Assembly: GCA_023426505.1 (NCBI GenBank)
Contig: JAFAAP010000017.1
Location: 1 to 36,608 of the forward strand
Length of the DNA: 36,608 nt
Reading direction: 5' to 3'
DNA from: Pseudomonadota bacterium
Lineage (GTDB): Bacteria; Pseudomonadota; Alphaproteobacteria; Rhizobiales; Beijerinckiaceae
Part shown: positions 15,903 to 24,479 of the stretch, piece after piece
Layout of the letters: each line of letters opens with the position of its first letter
Numbering within the stretch: position 1 is the first letter of the stretch
The notes under the pieces: generated by a model
Told to the model about the DNA's origin: nothing
Seen by the model: only the letters and a program-made list of their open reading frames with translations
Databases searched by the model: none
Made by a program: the position numbers and the translations under genes

Positions 15903-17396
15903 TCAGAGCGGGCTCGCGATCGCCTTAACTTCCATGTAGCTGTCGAAGACCTCCCGTCCGCGTTCGCGTCCCCAGCCGGACTGGCGATAGCCGCCGAAAG
16001 GCAGAGCGCTATCGCCGACGAAGTGGCGGTTGATGCCGATGGTGCCGGCGCGGACCCTCTGGGCCATCTTGTGAGCGCGGGAGAAGTCACGCGTCCAGAT
16101 GCTGGCGGCAAGGCCATAGACGGAATTATTAGCCTCCCTCGCAATCTGGTCGAGATCGTCATCGTCGTAGCGCATCACGCTGAGAACAGGGCCAAAGATC
16201 TCCTCTTTCGCGACGCTCAGCTCTGAACTTGTGCAAGCCAGAACCGTGGGCTTGTAAAAGTATCCTTCGGAGTTCAACTGCTCGCCACCCGTGATGACTG
16301 AAGCTCCTTCCTTCACGCCACGCTCTGTCATGCCGGCGACGCGAGCAAGATGGCCTGACGAGATTAGCGGTCCCATCTGGCTGGATGGATCGAGGCTGTA
16401 GCCGACCTTCAGTCCTTCGGCGTATTTCGCGACGCCTTCCACGACCCGGTCATAAACGCCCCGATGGGCGTAGAGTCGCGAGCCTGATGTGCAGATCTGT
16501 CCCGCATTGGAGAAGATACCGACACCGGCGCCCGGAATAGCGATCTCAAGGTCGGCGTCGGGGAAGATAATGACGGGGCTCTTGCCTCCGAGTTCCAGCG
16601 AGACCCGTTTGAGATTCGATGCCGCAGCCGCCGTGACGATCGAGCGACCTACCTGAGTCGAGCCCGTAAAGGCGATCTTGTCGATGCCCGGGTGCGCCGC
16701 CATGGCGGCGCCGACTTCGCTACCGCCGGTGACCACGTTGACAACGCCCGCCGGGATGCCGGCTTTCTCGCAGAGTTCCGCGAGAAATATGGCCGTCAAC
16801 GGGGTCTGCTCTGCCGGTTTCAGAACGATCGTGCAACCTGCGGCTAGCGCCGGCGCGATCTTCCAGATCGCCATCATGAGTGGTCCGTTCCAGGGCACGA
16901 TCTGACCGACGACGCCAATCGGCTCGCGCAGAGTATAGGCAAACCATTCACCGGGGGAGGAGACTGGAATAGTTTCCCCCGTCAGCTTCGTGGTCCAACC
17001 CGATGTATAGCGCAGCAAATCAACAGATGAGCCGACGGCTCCGGCCTTGGCTGCGGAGAACGGCATACCGGCATTGAGGCACTCAATCTCGGCAATGAGT
17101 TCGGTACTCTCCTCAAGGAGGTCTGCAAGCTTCCAGACCAGCTTCGCACGCTCATTCGGTTTGATGCGCCGCCATGAACCATTTTCGAACGCCTCTCGCG
17201 CCGCCGCAACCGCGCGATCGACGTCTGCCGCATTCCCGCGCGGGAACTCCGCGATAATCTGACCGCGGCCCGGATCAAAGATCGGGCTTGCTTCGCCCGA
17301 GAGCGAGTCTACGAGCTGGCCGTCGATATACATGCCGTGCTTGCGGCCGAGATATGCGCGGGCGGCCGAAGTGCTGGCTTCAGTAATACTGCTCAT
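15903..17396 (-). CDS. NAD(P)-dependent aldehyde dehydrogenase
   Basis: A 497-residue ALDH-superfamily enzyme oxidising an aldehyde to its acid. All key residues fall at canonical positions: Asn170 (VPWNGP), Lys193 (VLKPAEQTP), the cofactor loop FTGSTQVG (243-250), Glu268 (LELGGKSP) and catalytic Cys302 (NAGQICTSGSR). The start follows GAGGTGATCCG. It begins 9 bases after the alcohol dehydrogenase stop, in a two-gene operon that would convert an alcohol to an acid in sequence. The acid could then be the substrate of one of the CoA-ligase-like enzymes; that link is inference. The exact aldehyde is not readable. Confidence 0.93.
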   Translation of the reverse strand: MSSITEASTSAARAYLGRKHGMYIDGQLVDSLSGEASPIFDPGRGQIIAEFPRGNAADVDRAVAAAREAFENGSWRRIKPNERAKLVWKLADLLEESTELIAEIECLNAGMPFSAAKAGAVGSSVDLLRYTSGWTTKLTGETIPVSSPGEWFAYTLREPIGVVGQIVPWNGPLMMAIWKIAPALAAGCTIVLKPAEQTPLTAIFLAELCEKAGIPAGVVNVVTGGSEVGAAMAAHPGIDKIAFTGSTQVGRSIVTAAAASNLKRVSLELGGKSPVIIFPDADLEIAIPGAGVGIFSNAGQICTSGSRLYAHRGVYDRVVEGVAKYAEGLKVGYSLDPSSQMGPLISSGHLARVAGMTERGVKEGASVITGGEQLNSEGYFYKPTVLACTSSELSVAKEEIFGPVLSVMRYDDDDLDQIAREANNSVYGLAASIWTRDFSRAHKMAQRVRAGTIGINRHFVGDSALPFGGYRQSGWGRERGREVFDSYMEVKAIASPL

Positions 17397-17405
17397 CGGA
17401 TCACC

Positions 17406-18494
17406 TCAGCTCAAGGACATATCGATAACTTGGCGGACAGGGGCGCCGGAACGAAGGTTATCCAGAGCTTGGTTCACATCGCTGAGCGGAATGTGGTCCG
17501 AGATAAGGTAATCGAGCTGCAGGCGGCCCTGCATGTAATAGTTCAGCAGATTGGGAATATCTACGCGGAACCGATTGGAACCCATCGAAGAACCCTGGAT
17601 CCGGCGATCCTTGATGAACATTGACCCTTGGAACTCGAGCTTCATGCCCGGCTTGAACATACCAAGAAGTGTCGCCACGCCACCGGGCCGCAGCATGTCG
17701 AAGGCCTGTGCTGCAGTTTGCTTGAGGCCGAGTGCTTCAAACGTATAATGCGCGCCGCCTTTGGTCATCTCCATCACGGCTGCGACGGGGTCAGTGGTGC
17801 CGGCATTGATCGTGTCCGTCGCGCCAAGCTTGCGGGCAAGCTCTAGTTTGCTGTCGAGCATGTCGACCGCGATGATCCTGCCTGCCCCAGTGAGCGCCGC
17901 ACCACTGATGGCGGAGAGGCCGACGCCGCCGCATCCGATGACCACAACAGTGGAGCCGGGCTTCACGTCAGCCGCATTCATAACCGCGCCAAATCCGGTC
18001 AGAACGCCGCAGCCCACGATCGCTGCGCGATCGAGCGGTACATCGCGGTTGATCTTCACTAGTGCGTTCTCGTGCACGAGCATCATTTCCGCGAAGGACG
18101 AGAGGTTAGAAAACTGGTGCAGCACGTTGCCGTTAATCGTCATGCGCCGCGCAGCGCCCGGAGGAAGCTTGACATCCACATCCTCGCAGAGGTTGGGGCG
18201 GCCGGTTACACATTGCGAGCAGCAGCCGCAGAAGACCGAAAGACAGGTGACGACGTGGTCGCCCTTCTTCACATGAGTCACATCATCGCCGACCGCCTCG
18301 ACGACACCAGCAGATTCGTGGCCGGGCACGAAGGGCACCGGATAGGGGTAGGTGCCGTCTGTGAAGTGAATGTCAGAGTGGCAGACCCCTGCGAAGGACG
18401 TGCGTATTAGTACTTCTCGTGGTCCAGGTTTGCAGATCTCGACCGTTTCAATTGTCATGGGCCTTCCGGCCTCCCAAAGGACTGCAGCTTTCAT
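17406..18494 (-). CDS. Zinc-dependent alcohol dehydrogenase (MDR family)
   Basis: A 362-residue medium-chain dehydrogenase. The catalytic zinc site is Cys38-His39 (AGVCHSD) and His59-Glu60 (VPGHE). The structural zinc site is the four-cysteine set Cys89, Cys92, Cys95 and Cys103. The Rossmann motif is VVVIGCGGVGLSAI. The overall form is close to the class III/benzyl-alcohol dehydrogenase branch. An in-frame frame extends to 18560, but that would run into the operator, and the ATG at 18494 is the usual MKAAVL start with AGGAACGAG before it. It is first in the operon with the aldehyde dehydrogenase. Confidence 0.93.
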   Translation of the reverse strand: MKAAVLWEAGRPMTIETVEICKPGPREVLIRTSFAGVCHSDIHFTDGTYPYPVPFVPGHESAGVVEAVGDDVTHVKKGDHVVTCLSVFCGCCSQCVTGRPNLCEDVDVKLPPGAARRMTINGNVLHQFSNLSSFAEMMLVHENALVKINRDVPLDRAAIVGCGVLTGFGAVMNAADVKPGSTVVVIGCGGVGLSAISGAALTGAGRIIAVDMLDSKLELARKLGATDTINAGTTDPVAAVMEMTKGGAHYTFEALGLKQTAAQAFDMLRPGGVATLLGMFKPGMKLEFQGSMFIKDRRIQGSSMGSNRFRVDIPNLLNYYMQGRLQLDYLISDHIPLSDVNQALDNLRSGAPVRQVIDMSLS

Positions 18495-18530
18495 GGACTC
18501 GTTCCTGTTCATCCATACCGGGTCGCCTTG

Positions 18531-18565
18531 GATGTAGTGGCTCCCAAGCTTTCCTGTCAACAGTT
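18531..18565 (-). promoter_or_regulatory. GntR-type operator/promoter of the alcohol/aldehyde dehydrogenase operon
   Basis: TCCTGTCAACAGTT (18552-18565) matches the regulon motif. The minus strand carries TTGACA (complement of 18555-18560) and, 18 bases on, TACATC (complement of 18531-18536). This matches the 18-base spacing of the other minus-strand sites. The start codon is at 18494. Confidence 0.75.
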
Positions 18566-18668
18566 TACTTCAAGGGCCGGAGCTAGGCTGGTCAGATGCC
18601 AGAATCGTGGCGCCGGCCAAGCCTCCAGAGAGGTGTTTCCCAGGGATTGCCTTTTTAGGCTAGTTGTT

Positions 18669-18703
18669 GACTGTTGACAAATCGGGCTGGGCCAACCTAC
18701 GAT
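18669..18703 (+). promoter_or_regulatory. GntR-type operator/promoter of the ABC transporter operon
   Basis: GACTGTTGACAAAT (18669-18682) is a weaker copy of the motif with an intact CTGTTGACA core. TTGACA (18674-18679) is followed after 18 bases by TACGAT (18698-18703), a 4-of-6 match to the -10 consensus. The first permease starts at 18808. Confidence 0.7.
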
Positions 18704-18807
18704 CCACCAGATTTCAGTGAGGGGCGGAGTGTTGCAAGGCCCAAACGGCATTCGAATACCCCCTAACTTAAGCCGATCACTGATTAAATTGCCACTGAGG
18801 ATTTGGA

Positions 18808-19725
18808 ATGCTCGGGTTCCTCGTAAAGCGGGTATCACAGTCGCTCATGACGGTCTTTGGTGTCGTGACCGCTGCTTTTTTCCTGGTCCGGCTCGCCGGC
18901 GACCCGGCGCTGCTTCTGCTCTCTGCCGAGGCGACCCAATCGGATATGGAGGCGATCCGCAAAGCCATGGGGCTCGATCGCCCGCTGATCGTTCAGTATT
19001 TCGATTTTATCGTCAACGCGTTGCAGGGCGATTTCGGCGTTTCGACACGCCAGAACGTGTCTGCGATGTCTCTCGTTGTCGAGCGCATACCGGCCACGCT
19101 CGAACTGGCGCTTACGTCCTTCGCCATAGGCATCATTCTGGCGCTTGTACTCGGCACGATCATGCGAATGTCACGCGCCGCTTGGCTGCGTGAAGGTATT
19201 ATGTGGCTTGCTCTCGGACGCCAGGCGATCCCGGTCTTTTCGTTCGGCCTGTTGATGATTCTAATTTTCTCGGTCTGGCTCGGGTGGCTGCCGTCTCTGG
19301 GACGGGGAACGTGGCAACACTTGGTCCTGCCGGCACTGACGCTCGGAAGCTATGAACTAGCCTTGTATCTCCGGCTGTTCAACGCATCGTTGGCGACGGA
19401 GCAGCGTCAAGATTACGTCCGCACGGCCTATGCTAAGGGTCAGGGGCGCATCCAGGTGATTTTCGGTCACATGCTGCCCAACGCTCTGCTGCCGATCGTC
19501 ACGATCGCCGGCATCAACCTTGGCCTGCTTCTTGGCGGAGCGGTAGTGACTGAAACAGTGTTTAGCTGGCCTGGTGTCGGACGTCTGATCGTGCAGTCGG
19601 TCAGCCAACGGGACTTTCCTGTAATCATCGCGGGCGTGTTCCTTCTCTCACTGATTTTCGTCGCAATCAACCTCGTGGTTGATCTGCTCTATGGAATACT
19701 CGATCCACGCGTGAGGCTCGCATGA
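18808..19725 (+). CDS. ABC transporter permease, DppB type
   Basis: A 305-residue inner-membrane permease of the dipeptide/oligopeptide/nickel family. The N-terminal MLGFLVKRVSQSLMTVFGVVTAAFFLVRLAGDPA and the GLDRPLIVQYFDFI loop are typical of DppB. The ATPase-coupling loop is DYVRTAYAKGQGRIQVIFGHMLPNAL in form. About six transmembrane segments are visible. The stop overlaps the next start as ATGA, so translation is coupled to the second permease. It forms the channel with 19722-20570 and takes substrate from the binding protein at 5232-6734. Confidence 0.93.
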   Translation: MLGFLVKRVSQSLMTVFGVVTAAFFLVRLAGDPALLLLSAEATQSDMEAIRKAMGLDRPLIVQYFDFIVNALQGDFGVSTRQNVSAMSLVVERIPATLELALTSFAIGIILALVLGTIMRMSRAAWLREGIMWLALGRQAIPVFSFGLLMILIFSVWLGWLPSLGRGTWQHLVLPALTLGSYELALYLRLFNASLATEQRQDYVRTAYAKGQGRIQVIFGHMLPNALLPIVTIAGINLGLLLGGAVVTETVFSWPGVGRLIVQSVSQRDFPVIIAGVFLLSLIFVAINLVVDLLYGILDPRVRLA

Positions 19726-20570
19726 AGTCAAGGCTTACTTTTTCGGGCATTATTGCGCTTATCCTGCTCGTCAGCATGCTGATCTTCATCCTCGGGGTGC
19801 CGCTCCTACCAGGTTACGACCCTTATGGACAGAACCTATCAGGTGGTCTTGTTGCGATCGGCGACCGCGCTTTCGATGGAACCTATTATCTGCTCGGCAG
19901 CGATCCTCTTGGCCGCGACATGTTGAGTCGCCTTGCGCTTGCGGGACAGGTCTCCGCAGCCATCGGAGCTGGTGCCGTTTTCGTGAGCCTAGTCGTCGGT
20001 GTGACACTGGGTCTGATCGCGGGCTATTTCCGTGGTCCGGTTGAAACGCTGATCATGGGCCTTGCTGACCTTCAGCTTTCCATTCCGCGCGTCCTTCTCC
20101 TGATCGTCGTGACAGCGATCCTGGGGCCAAGTGCTGTGACGCTCGCCGTGCTCCTTGGCCTGACAAGTTGGGTCGCGTATGGCCGAGTGGCGCGGGGTAT
20201 GGCGCTTTCGTTGCGCGAACGTGAATTCGTATTAGCCGCGCGCGCTCAAGGTTCAACGGCGGTGTGGAACATCCGCAAGCACCTCCTGCCGAACGTCTTG
20301 CCGCAAATGCTAATCGTTGGGTCCTATGAGTTCGGCCAAATCGTGGTGCTCGAGGCATCCCTCAGCTATCTCGGCCTCGGCGTTCAGCCGCCCCTCCCGA
20401 GCTGGGGGATGATGGTAAGCGAGGGACAGACCTATCTCGAACTCGCACCCTATCTTTCGATCCTGCCGAGCATCGCTCTCTTCGTAATGGTAGCGAGCCT
20501 TCAGTTTCTATCGCAGGCTTTCACGGCCGAAAACGATCCCGTCGACCTTCCCGAAAGGATCAAGGCATGA
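19722..20570 (+). CDS. ABC transporter permease, DppC type
   Basis: A 282-residue inner-membrane permease, the partner of the DppB-type protein. The family signature YYLLGSDPLGRDMLSRLALAG appears near residue 60, and the coupling loop REREFVLAARAQGSTAVWNIRKHLLP lies in the second half. The C-terminus has LGLGVQPPLPSWGMMVSEGQ, also typical of DppC. It overlaps the preceding gene (ATGA at 19722) and the following ATPase (ATGA at 20567), so the three form one translationally coupled operon. Confidence 0.93.
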   Translation: MKSRLTFSGIIALILLVSMLIFILGVPLLPGYDPYGQNLSGGLVAIGDRAFDGTYYLLGSDPLGRDMLSRLALAGQVSAAIGAGAVFVSLVVGVTLGLIAGYFRGPVETLIMGLADLQLSIPRVLLLIVVTAILGPSAVTLAVLLGLTSWVAYGRVARGMALSLREREFVLAARAQGSTAVWNIRKHLLPNVLPQMLIVGSYEFGQIVVLEASLSYLGLGVQPPLPSWGMMVSEGQTYLELAPYLSILPSIALFVMVASLQFLSQAFTAENDPVDLPERIKA

Positions 20571-22651
20571 GCGTTCTCATACCTTATTCCCCCCAGAACG
20601 CGCCCGAAGTCCTGCTGAGTGTCCGGAATCTTTCAATCGAGGTGTCCGGTGCCAATCCGGGCCAGCGCCTAGTCGATAACGTCTCGTTTGATGTCTACCC
20701 TGGCGAGGTCTTCGGCCTTGTCGGCGAGTCCGGATCTGGCAAGAGCCTTACGATGATGGCTGTGCTGGGGCTTCTTCCCCTGCCGCTGCGGGTTGTCGAA
20801 GGGAGTATCGTGCTGCGCGGTCAGGAATTGACCGAGCTCGATTTCACCGCGATGCGCAAGATCCGCGGCAAGAAGATGGCCATCGTCTTTCAGGACCCTA
20901 TGACAGCGCTTAACCCCGTGCTCAGGGTGGGTAAGCAAGTAGCTGAGGCAGTCCGGCTGCACAATCCCGGGATGACCAAACAGCAAGTCTATGACCGAGT
21001 GATCGAGCTTCTGCAGCTTGTCGGCATTCCGAACCCCGAACGTCGTTACCATCAGTTCCCGAACGAATTTTCTGGCGGCATGCGTCAGCGCGTTGTCATC
21101 GCCATCGCCATGGCGAACGAGCCTGATCTTCTAATTGCCGATGAACCGACGACGGCACTCGATGTGACGATCCAAGCGCAGGTGATGGAAGTGCTCCGTG
21201 AGGTTCGCGAGCGCACCGGCGCTGCCATGATCCTCATCACCCACGATCTCGGCCTCGTAGCCGAGCACGCAGATCGCGTTGCCGTCCTCTACGCCGGACG
21301 AGTTGTCGAACTAGCAACGTCAGACCAGATCTTTTCCGGTTCCTGGCACCCCTACACTGCGGGCCTGATCGCCAGCCTGCCCCGCGTAGACCGTAGAGTG
21401 CGCGAGCTGTATTCCATTCCAGGTTACGTCCCGAGCGTGTACGACCGTCCGCCAGGCTGCCCCTTCTCGACACGCTGTCAGATGTCGGGTGGCCGAGCCG
21501 AATGCAGCGCTGTCCGCCCCGAACTGCGCCCGGTGCCGGAAGGGCGTCTTTCCGCCTGCCACTTTGCCGAGGAAACACCTGGCTGGATCGAAGAGCGCAA
21601 GAGCGCCATGGTGCCGCTGCAGGACGATGAGCAAGACAAGGCGCCGGCCAGATCCGAGCCGATCCTGCGGGTGAAGGACCTCCGGAAGGATTTTAATGTC
21701 ACAAAGTCGTTCTTCGGCAGACGTGAAAAGTTGCAGGCGCTCAGGAATATCTCTTTCGACATCCTCAAGGGGCGCACCCTCGGCCTCGTGGGTGAATCCG
21801 GATGTGGCAAGTCCACCCTCGCGCGCGTGTTGCTCCGGCTCATGGAGGCATCGGGCGGGAGTATTACGATTAACGGCGTTCCGCTGATGTCGATGTCGGG
21901 GAAGACGCTTCGGGCAACGCGTCGAAACCTGCAGGTCGTGTTCCAAGATCCATATTCTTCTCTTGATCCGCGCATGACTGTGCACGAGATCATTGCAGAG
22001 CCGATGAGGATCCACGGGATCTATGATGCTGCCCGCGTAAACGAGCTTATGGGCTATGTAGGCCTTACCCCTGATGCAGGAAAACGCAAGCCGGGTCAGT
22101 TCTCCGGTGGACAGCGGCAGCGGATCGCAATTGCCCGTGCACTCGCGCTCCAGCCGGACGTACTAATCCTTGATGAGGCCGTCTCGGCACTCGACGTCTC
22201 GATCCAGGCACAGGTTATCAATCTTCTGAAGAAACTGCAGGCCGATTTCGGCCTAACCTATATCTTCATCTCCCATGACTTATCCATCGTCCGCCACATT
22301 TCGGACGACGTCGCCGTCATGTACCTGGGTCGCATTGTCGAATATAGCTCCGTTTCAGAAGTGTTTGAGAACCCGCAGCACCCCTACACGCAGGCGCTGC
22401 TTTCGGCGATCCCTCAACACGATCTTGCCAAAGCCGATCGTCGACAGCGAATCATCCTTTCGGGCGATCTCCCGAATCCAATCTCGCCGCCGTCGGGATG
22501 CACCTTCCGAACCCGCTGCTTCCGCGCGATCAGCGCCTGTGCAGAGCACGAGCCAAAACTGATCGAGCGCGGCGTTCCGGGCCATGTTTGCGCATGCATT
22601 CGTGCCGACGAAGCAACAGCGGATCAAAGCCTACAGGCAGCGAGCGTATAA
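20567..22651 (+). CDS. Fused double ABC ATPase (DppD-DppF type)
   Basis: A 694-residue protein carrying two complete nucleotide-binding domains. The first has Walker A GESGSGKS (53-60), signature FSGGMRQR and Walker B LLIADEPT, then the oligopeptide-family C-terminal extension with a cysteine pair (GCPFSTRC). The second has Walker A GESGCGKST, signature FSGGQRQR and Walker B LILDEAVSALD, again with a cysteine-bearing extension (GCTFRTRC). In many dipeptide systems these are separate DppD and DppF proteins; here one chain supplies both halves. It powers the importer made by the two permeases upstream. No terminator is obvious after the stop. Confidence 0.93.
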   Translation: MSVLIPYSPQNAPEVLLSVRNLSIEVSGANPGQRLVDNVSFDVYPGEVFGLVGESGSGKSLTMMAVLGLLPLPLRVVEGSIVLRGQELTELDFTAMRKIRGKKMAIVFQDPMTALNPVLRVGKQVAEAVRLHNPGMTKQQVYDRVIELLQLVGIPNPERRYHQFPNEFSGGMRQRVVIAIAMANEPDLLIADEPTTALDVTIQAQVMEVLREVRERTGAAMILITHDLGLVAEHADRVAVLYAGRVVELATSDQIFSGSWHPYTAGLIASLPRVDRRVRELYSIPGYVPSVYDRPPGCPFSTRCQMSGGRAECSAVRPELRPVPEGRLSACHFAEETPGWIEERKSAMVPLQDDEQDKAPARSEPILRVKDLRKDFNVTKSFFGRREKLQALRNISFDILKGRTLGLVGESGCGKSTLARVLLRLMEASGGSITINGVPLMSMSGKTLRATRRNLQVVFQDPYSSLDPRMTVHEIIAEPMRIHGIYDAARVNELMGYVGLTPDAGKRKPGQFSGGQRQRIAIARALALQPDVLILDEAVSALDVSIQAQVINLLKKLQADFGLTYIFISHDLSIVRHISDDVAVMYLGRIVEYSSVSEVFENPQHPYTQALLSAIPQHDLAKADRRQRIILSGDLPNPISPPSGCTFRTRCFRAISACAEHEPKLIERGVPGHVCACIRADEATADQSLQAASV

Positions 22652-22915
22652 TTGAGTTCAGGTTGGATGCAATAAACAATGTTGGGCTGTGTCATGCCAG
22701 TTCGCTCTGCACAGGCTGAGCGGTGTGCCCGTCGGGTTGACCACTCCATGGCGTTCACCGTCGGGTCCGAACTCTGGAACCGCCATTTTCAGCATTTTCT
22801 GGCACAGCAAACGATGCGAAACCGCTACAGACAATGACGTCGCGCCGGTCCCATAAAATGCAGTTGATGTTGAAGAAGGACGCGATCCATTTGTTGATGC
22901 TGCACATCACGTTTA
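22652..22915. other. Intergenic region between ABC operon and metallo-hydrolase
   Basis: No gene can be supported here. Minus-strand frames run through it into the metallo-hydrolase gene but have no ribosome binding site or recognisable motif. The stretch is more AT-rich towards the operator at 22916. Confidence 0.4.
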
Positions 22916-22951
22916 TTCTGTTTACATTGAACGTGAATGCCACCACATAAG
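22916..22951 (+). promoter_or_regulatory. Candidate GntR-type operator/promoter of the metallo-hydrolase gene
   Basis: TTCTGTTTACATTG (22916-22929) keeps the core CTGTTTACA but has a degenerate right arm. TTTACA (22921-22926) lies 19 bases before CATAAG (22946-22951). If this is the promoter, transcription starts near 22958, beyond the first ATG at 22937, which would affect the choice of start codon. Confidence 0.5.
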
Positions 22952-24007
22952 GCACCGAATGCGACCTCTTCCAAGGCCTCACTGATCTTTCCGTTCGCAG
23001 AGCCCCCTGAATGCGGCGAGATACAGGAGGTCGCTGCAGGCATCCTTTGGACACGCATGCCGCTGCCGTTCCGGGTTGGCCACGTCAATATTTACTTCAT
23101 TGATGACGGCGATGGCTGGGCCGTGCTCGATACAGGAACGGCGGGTGAGCCAACACGTCTAATCTGGGAGTCGCTGCTCAAGGGGCCATTGGCGGGCCAG
23201 CGCCTGACACGCCTAATCGTGTCACATTCTCACGCTGATCATGTTGGCCTCGCGGGTTGGTTGTGCGCGCGCCACGACATGCCGTTGCTTATGACCCTCA
23301 GCGGCTATCTGAGCTGCCTGAACTTCTTGTGTGATCCAAGCATGAAGGCCGCAAAGCCGTATCTTGAATTCTACTTACGGCTGGGAATGACTCCTGACAT
23401 GGTCGATGCGATCAAAGCCGAGGGGCGGTCATACCCACTAATGGTGGAGCACCTCCCGCCGACCTTCTCAAGGGTTCTCGCAGGAGATGCCCTGACAATT
23501 GGCGGGCGAACTTTCGAGGTGCTGTTCGGAGATGGTCATGCGCCCGATCAAGTCATGCTTTATTGCCGTTCTGATAACATCTTTCTTCCGGCCGATCAGA
23601 TTCTTGCTACAAGAAAACCCAACATTGGTGTGTTGGAAATTGACCCTGATGGTGATCCGCTCGGCCTATATCTGAGCTCGCTGCGGACGATGATTGATAG
23701 AATACCGGCCGATGCCTTCGTGCTTCCTGGCCATGAGCTTCCTTTTGAGAACCTGCACCTACGATGCCATGAGCTTGCGAGACACTATGATGAACGCTGC
23801 GCTCGGATCCTGGAATTGTGCAGGATAGCGCCTCGCTCCATCACAGATATGGTACCCATGCTCTTCACACGTCCGCTTGATCCATCCCAACAGAGATTTG
23901 CATTCAGCGAGGTGCACGCTTCCGTCAACGCGATGTTTCGGCGCGGCGAACTCAAATGCGTGCCAACACAACGGCCTGTTTGCTGGACTGCAACGTGCAC
24001 CGGATGA
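22937..24007 (+). CDS. Metallo-beta-lactamase-fold hydrolase
   Basis: A 356-residue protein with the metal-binding motif SHSHADHVG (HxHxDH) at about residues 95-103, preceded by the usual strand AVLDTGTAG. Further ligands are in FEVLFGDGHAPDQVMLY and PGHELPFENLH, so the site looks intact. The family includes glyoxalase II, lactonases and thioesterase-like enzymes; the large C-terminal part is of the type in RNase-unrelated MBL proteins. The N-terminus LIFPFAEPPECGEIQEVA resembles the family start, so residues 1-15 may not be translated: an in-frame CTG at 22982 would begin there and fits a transcript start near 22958. A thioester or lactone substrate in the pathway is possible. Confidence 0.8.
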   Translation: MPPHKAPNATSSKASLIFPFAEPPECGEIQEVAAGILWTRMPLPFRVGHVNIYFIDDGDGWAVLDTGTAGEPTRLIWESLLKGPLAGQRLTRLIVSHSHADHVGLAGWLCARHDMPLLMTLSGYLSCLNFLCDPSMKAAKPYLEFYLRLGMTPDMVDAIKAEGRSYPLMVEHLPPTFSRVLAGDALTIGGRTFEVLFGDGHAPDQVMLYCRSDNIFLPADQILATRKPNIGVLEIDPDGDPLGLYLSSLRTMIDRIPADAFVLPGHELPFENLHLRCHELARHYDERCARILELCRIAPRSITDMVPMLFTRPLDPSQQRFAFSEVHASVNAMFRRGELKCVPTQRPVCWTATCTG

Positions 24008-24352
24008 CCACCACGTCCGCCATGGCCTGACCTCGCGAGGTCCTCAACGGTCTGCATTAAATCGTCAAGAGCGGGCGCTACATGACGCTTGATGCTCCAC
24101 GATCTACAGCCCTGGGCAGTTCTCCATCATAAGGTCCAAGGTGGCAGAACTCTGGCTGCTTCGAGCAGTTGGCATGGACCTTCACGTCGCGCTCTACTTG
24201 TCGATAGGTGCTATGAGGAACTCTCGGTTGTGGTGCTTGTACCAGACCCTATTGAAAAACGAAAAGGCGCTAAATTGGCGACGCCGTGATTGCCCTCTGA
24301 GGCGGAAAATTCAATTGGGCCGGAGGCTAACGTCGCAATAGATGAAGCTGTA
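24008..24352. other. Intergenic region upstream of an operator
   Basis: No gene is supported. GACCTCGCGAGGTC (24029-24042) is a perfect 14-base palindrome just after the metallo-hydrolase stop, possibly part of a transcript end. Short open frames here lack binding sites and family features. Confidence 0.4.
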
Positions 24353-24366
24353 TCCTGTTTACAGTT
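24353..24366 (+). promoter_or_regulatory. GntR-type operator upstream of the second ligase-crotonase operon
   Basis: TCCTGTTTACAGTT matches the regulon motif with a good right arm and contains TTTACA (24358-24363) on the coding strand. No convincing -10 is seen at 17-19 bases. The next well-supported gene starts at 24853, so the leader would be close to 490 bases long. Confidence 0.65.
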
Positions 24367-24425
24367 GACGGCATGGGGCTCTTAGGCCCAATTGTAGATG
24401 TACCAACCCGAGGGGAGGCACTACG

Positions 24426-24479
24426 ATGTTCCGTTCAATGGCACTAGGTGGTCTGGGTCTTGTTACACTTCCTTCGTAA
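24426..24479 (+). CDS. Short leader peptide or decayed gene start
   Basis: A 17-codon frame, MFRSMALGGLGLVTLPS, follows an unusually strong ribosome binding site (GGGGAGG at about 24412-24418) and lies 60 bases after a regulon operator. The hydrophobic sequence looks like the front of a signal peptide whose gene has been lost or cut, or a true leader peptide. Nothing recognisable follows. Confidence 0.3.
   Translation: MFRSMALGGLGLVTLPS

Noticed and set aside
22755..23054. Minus-strand open frame of about 100 codons across the metallo-hydrolase start
   Set aside because: It overlaps a well-supported gene and an operator, and shows no family features.
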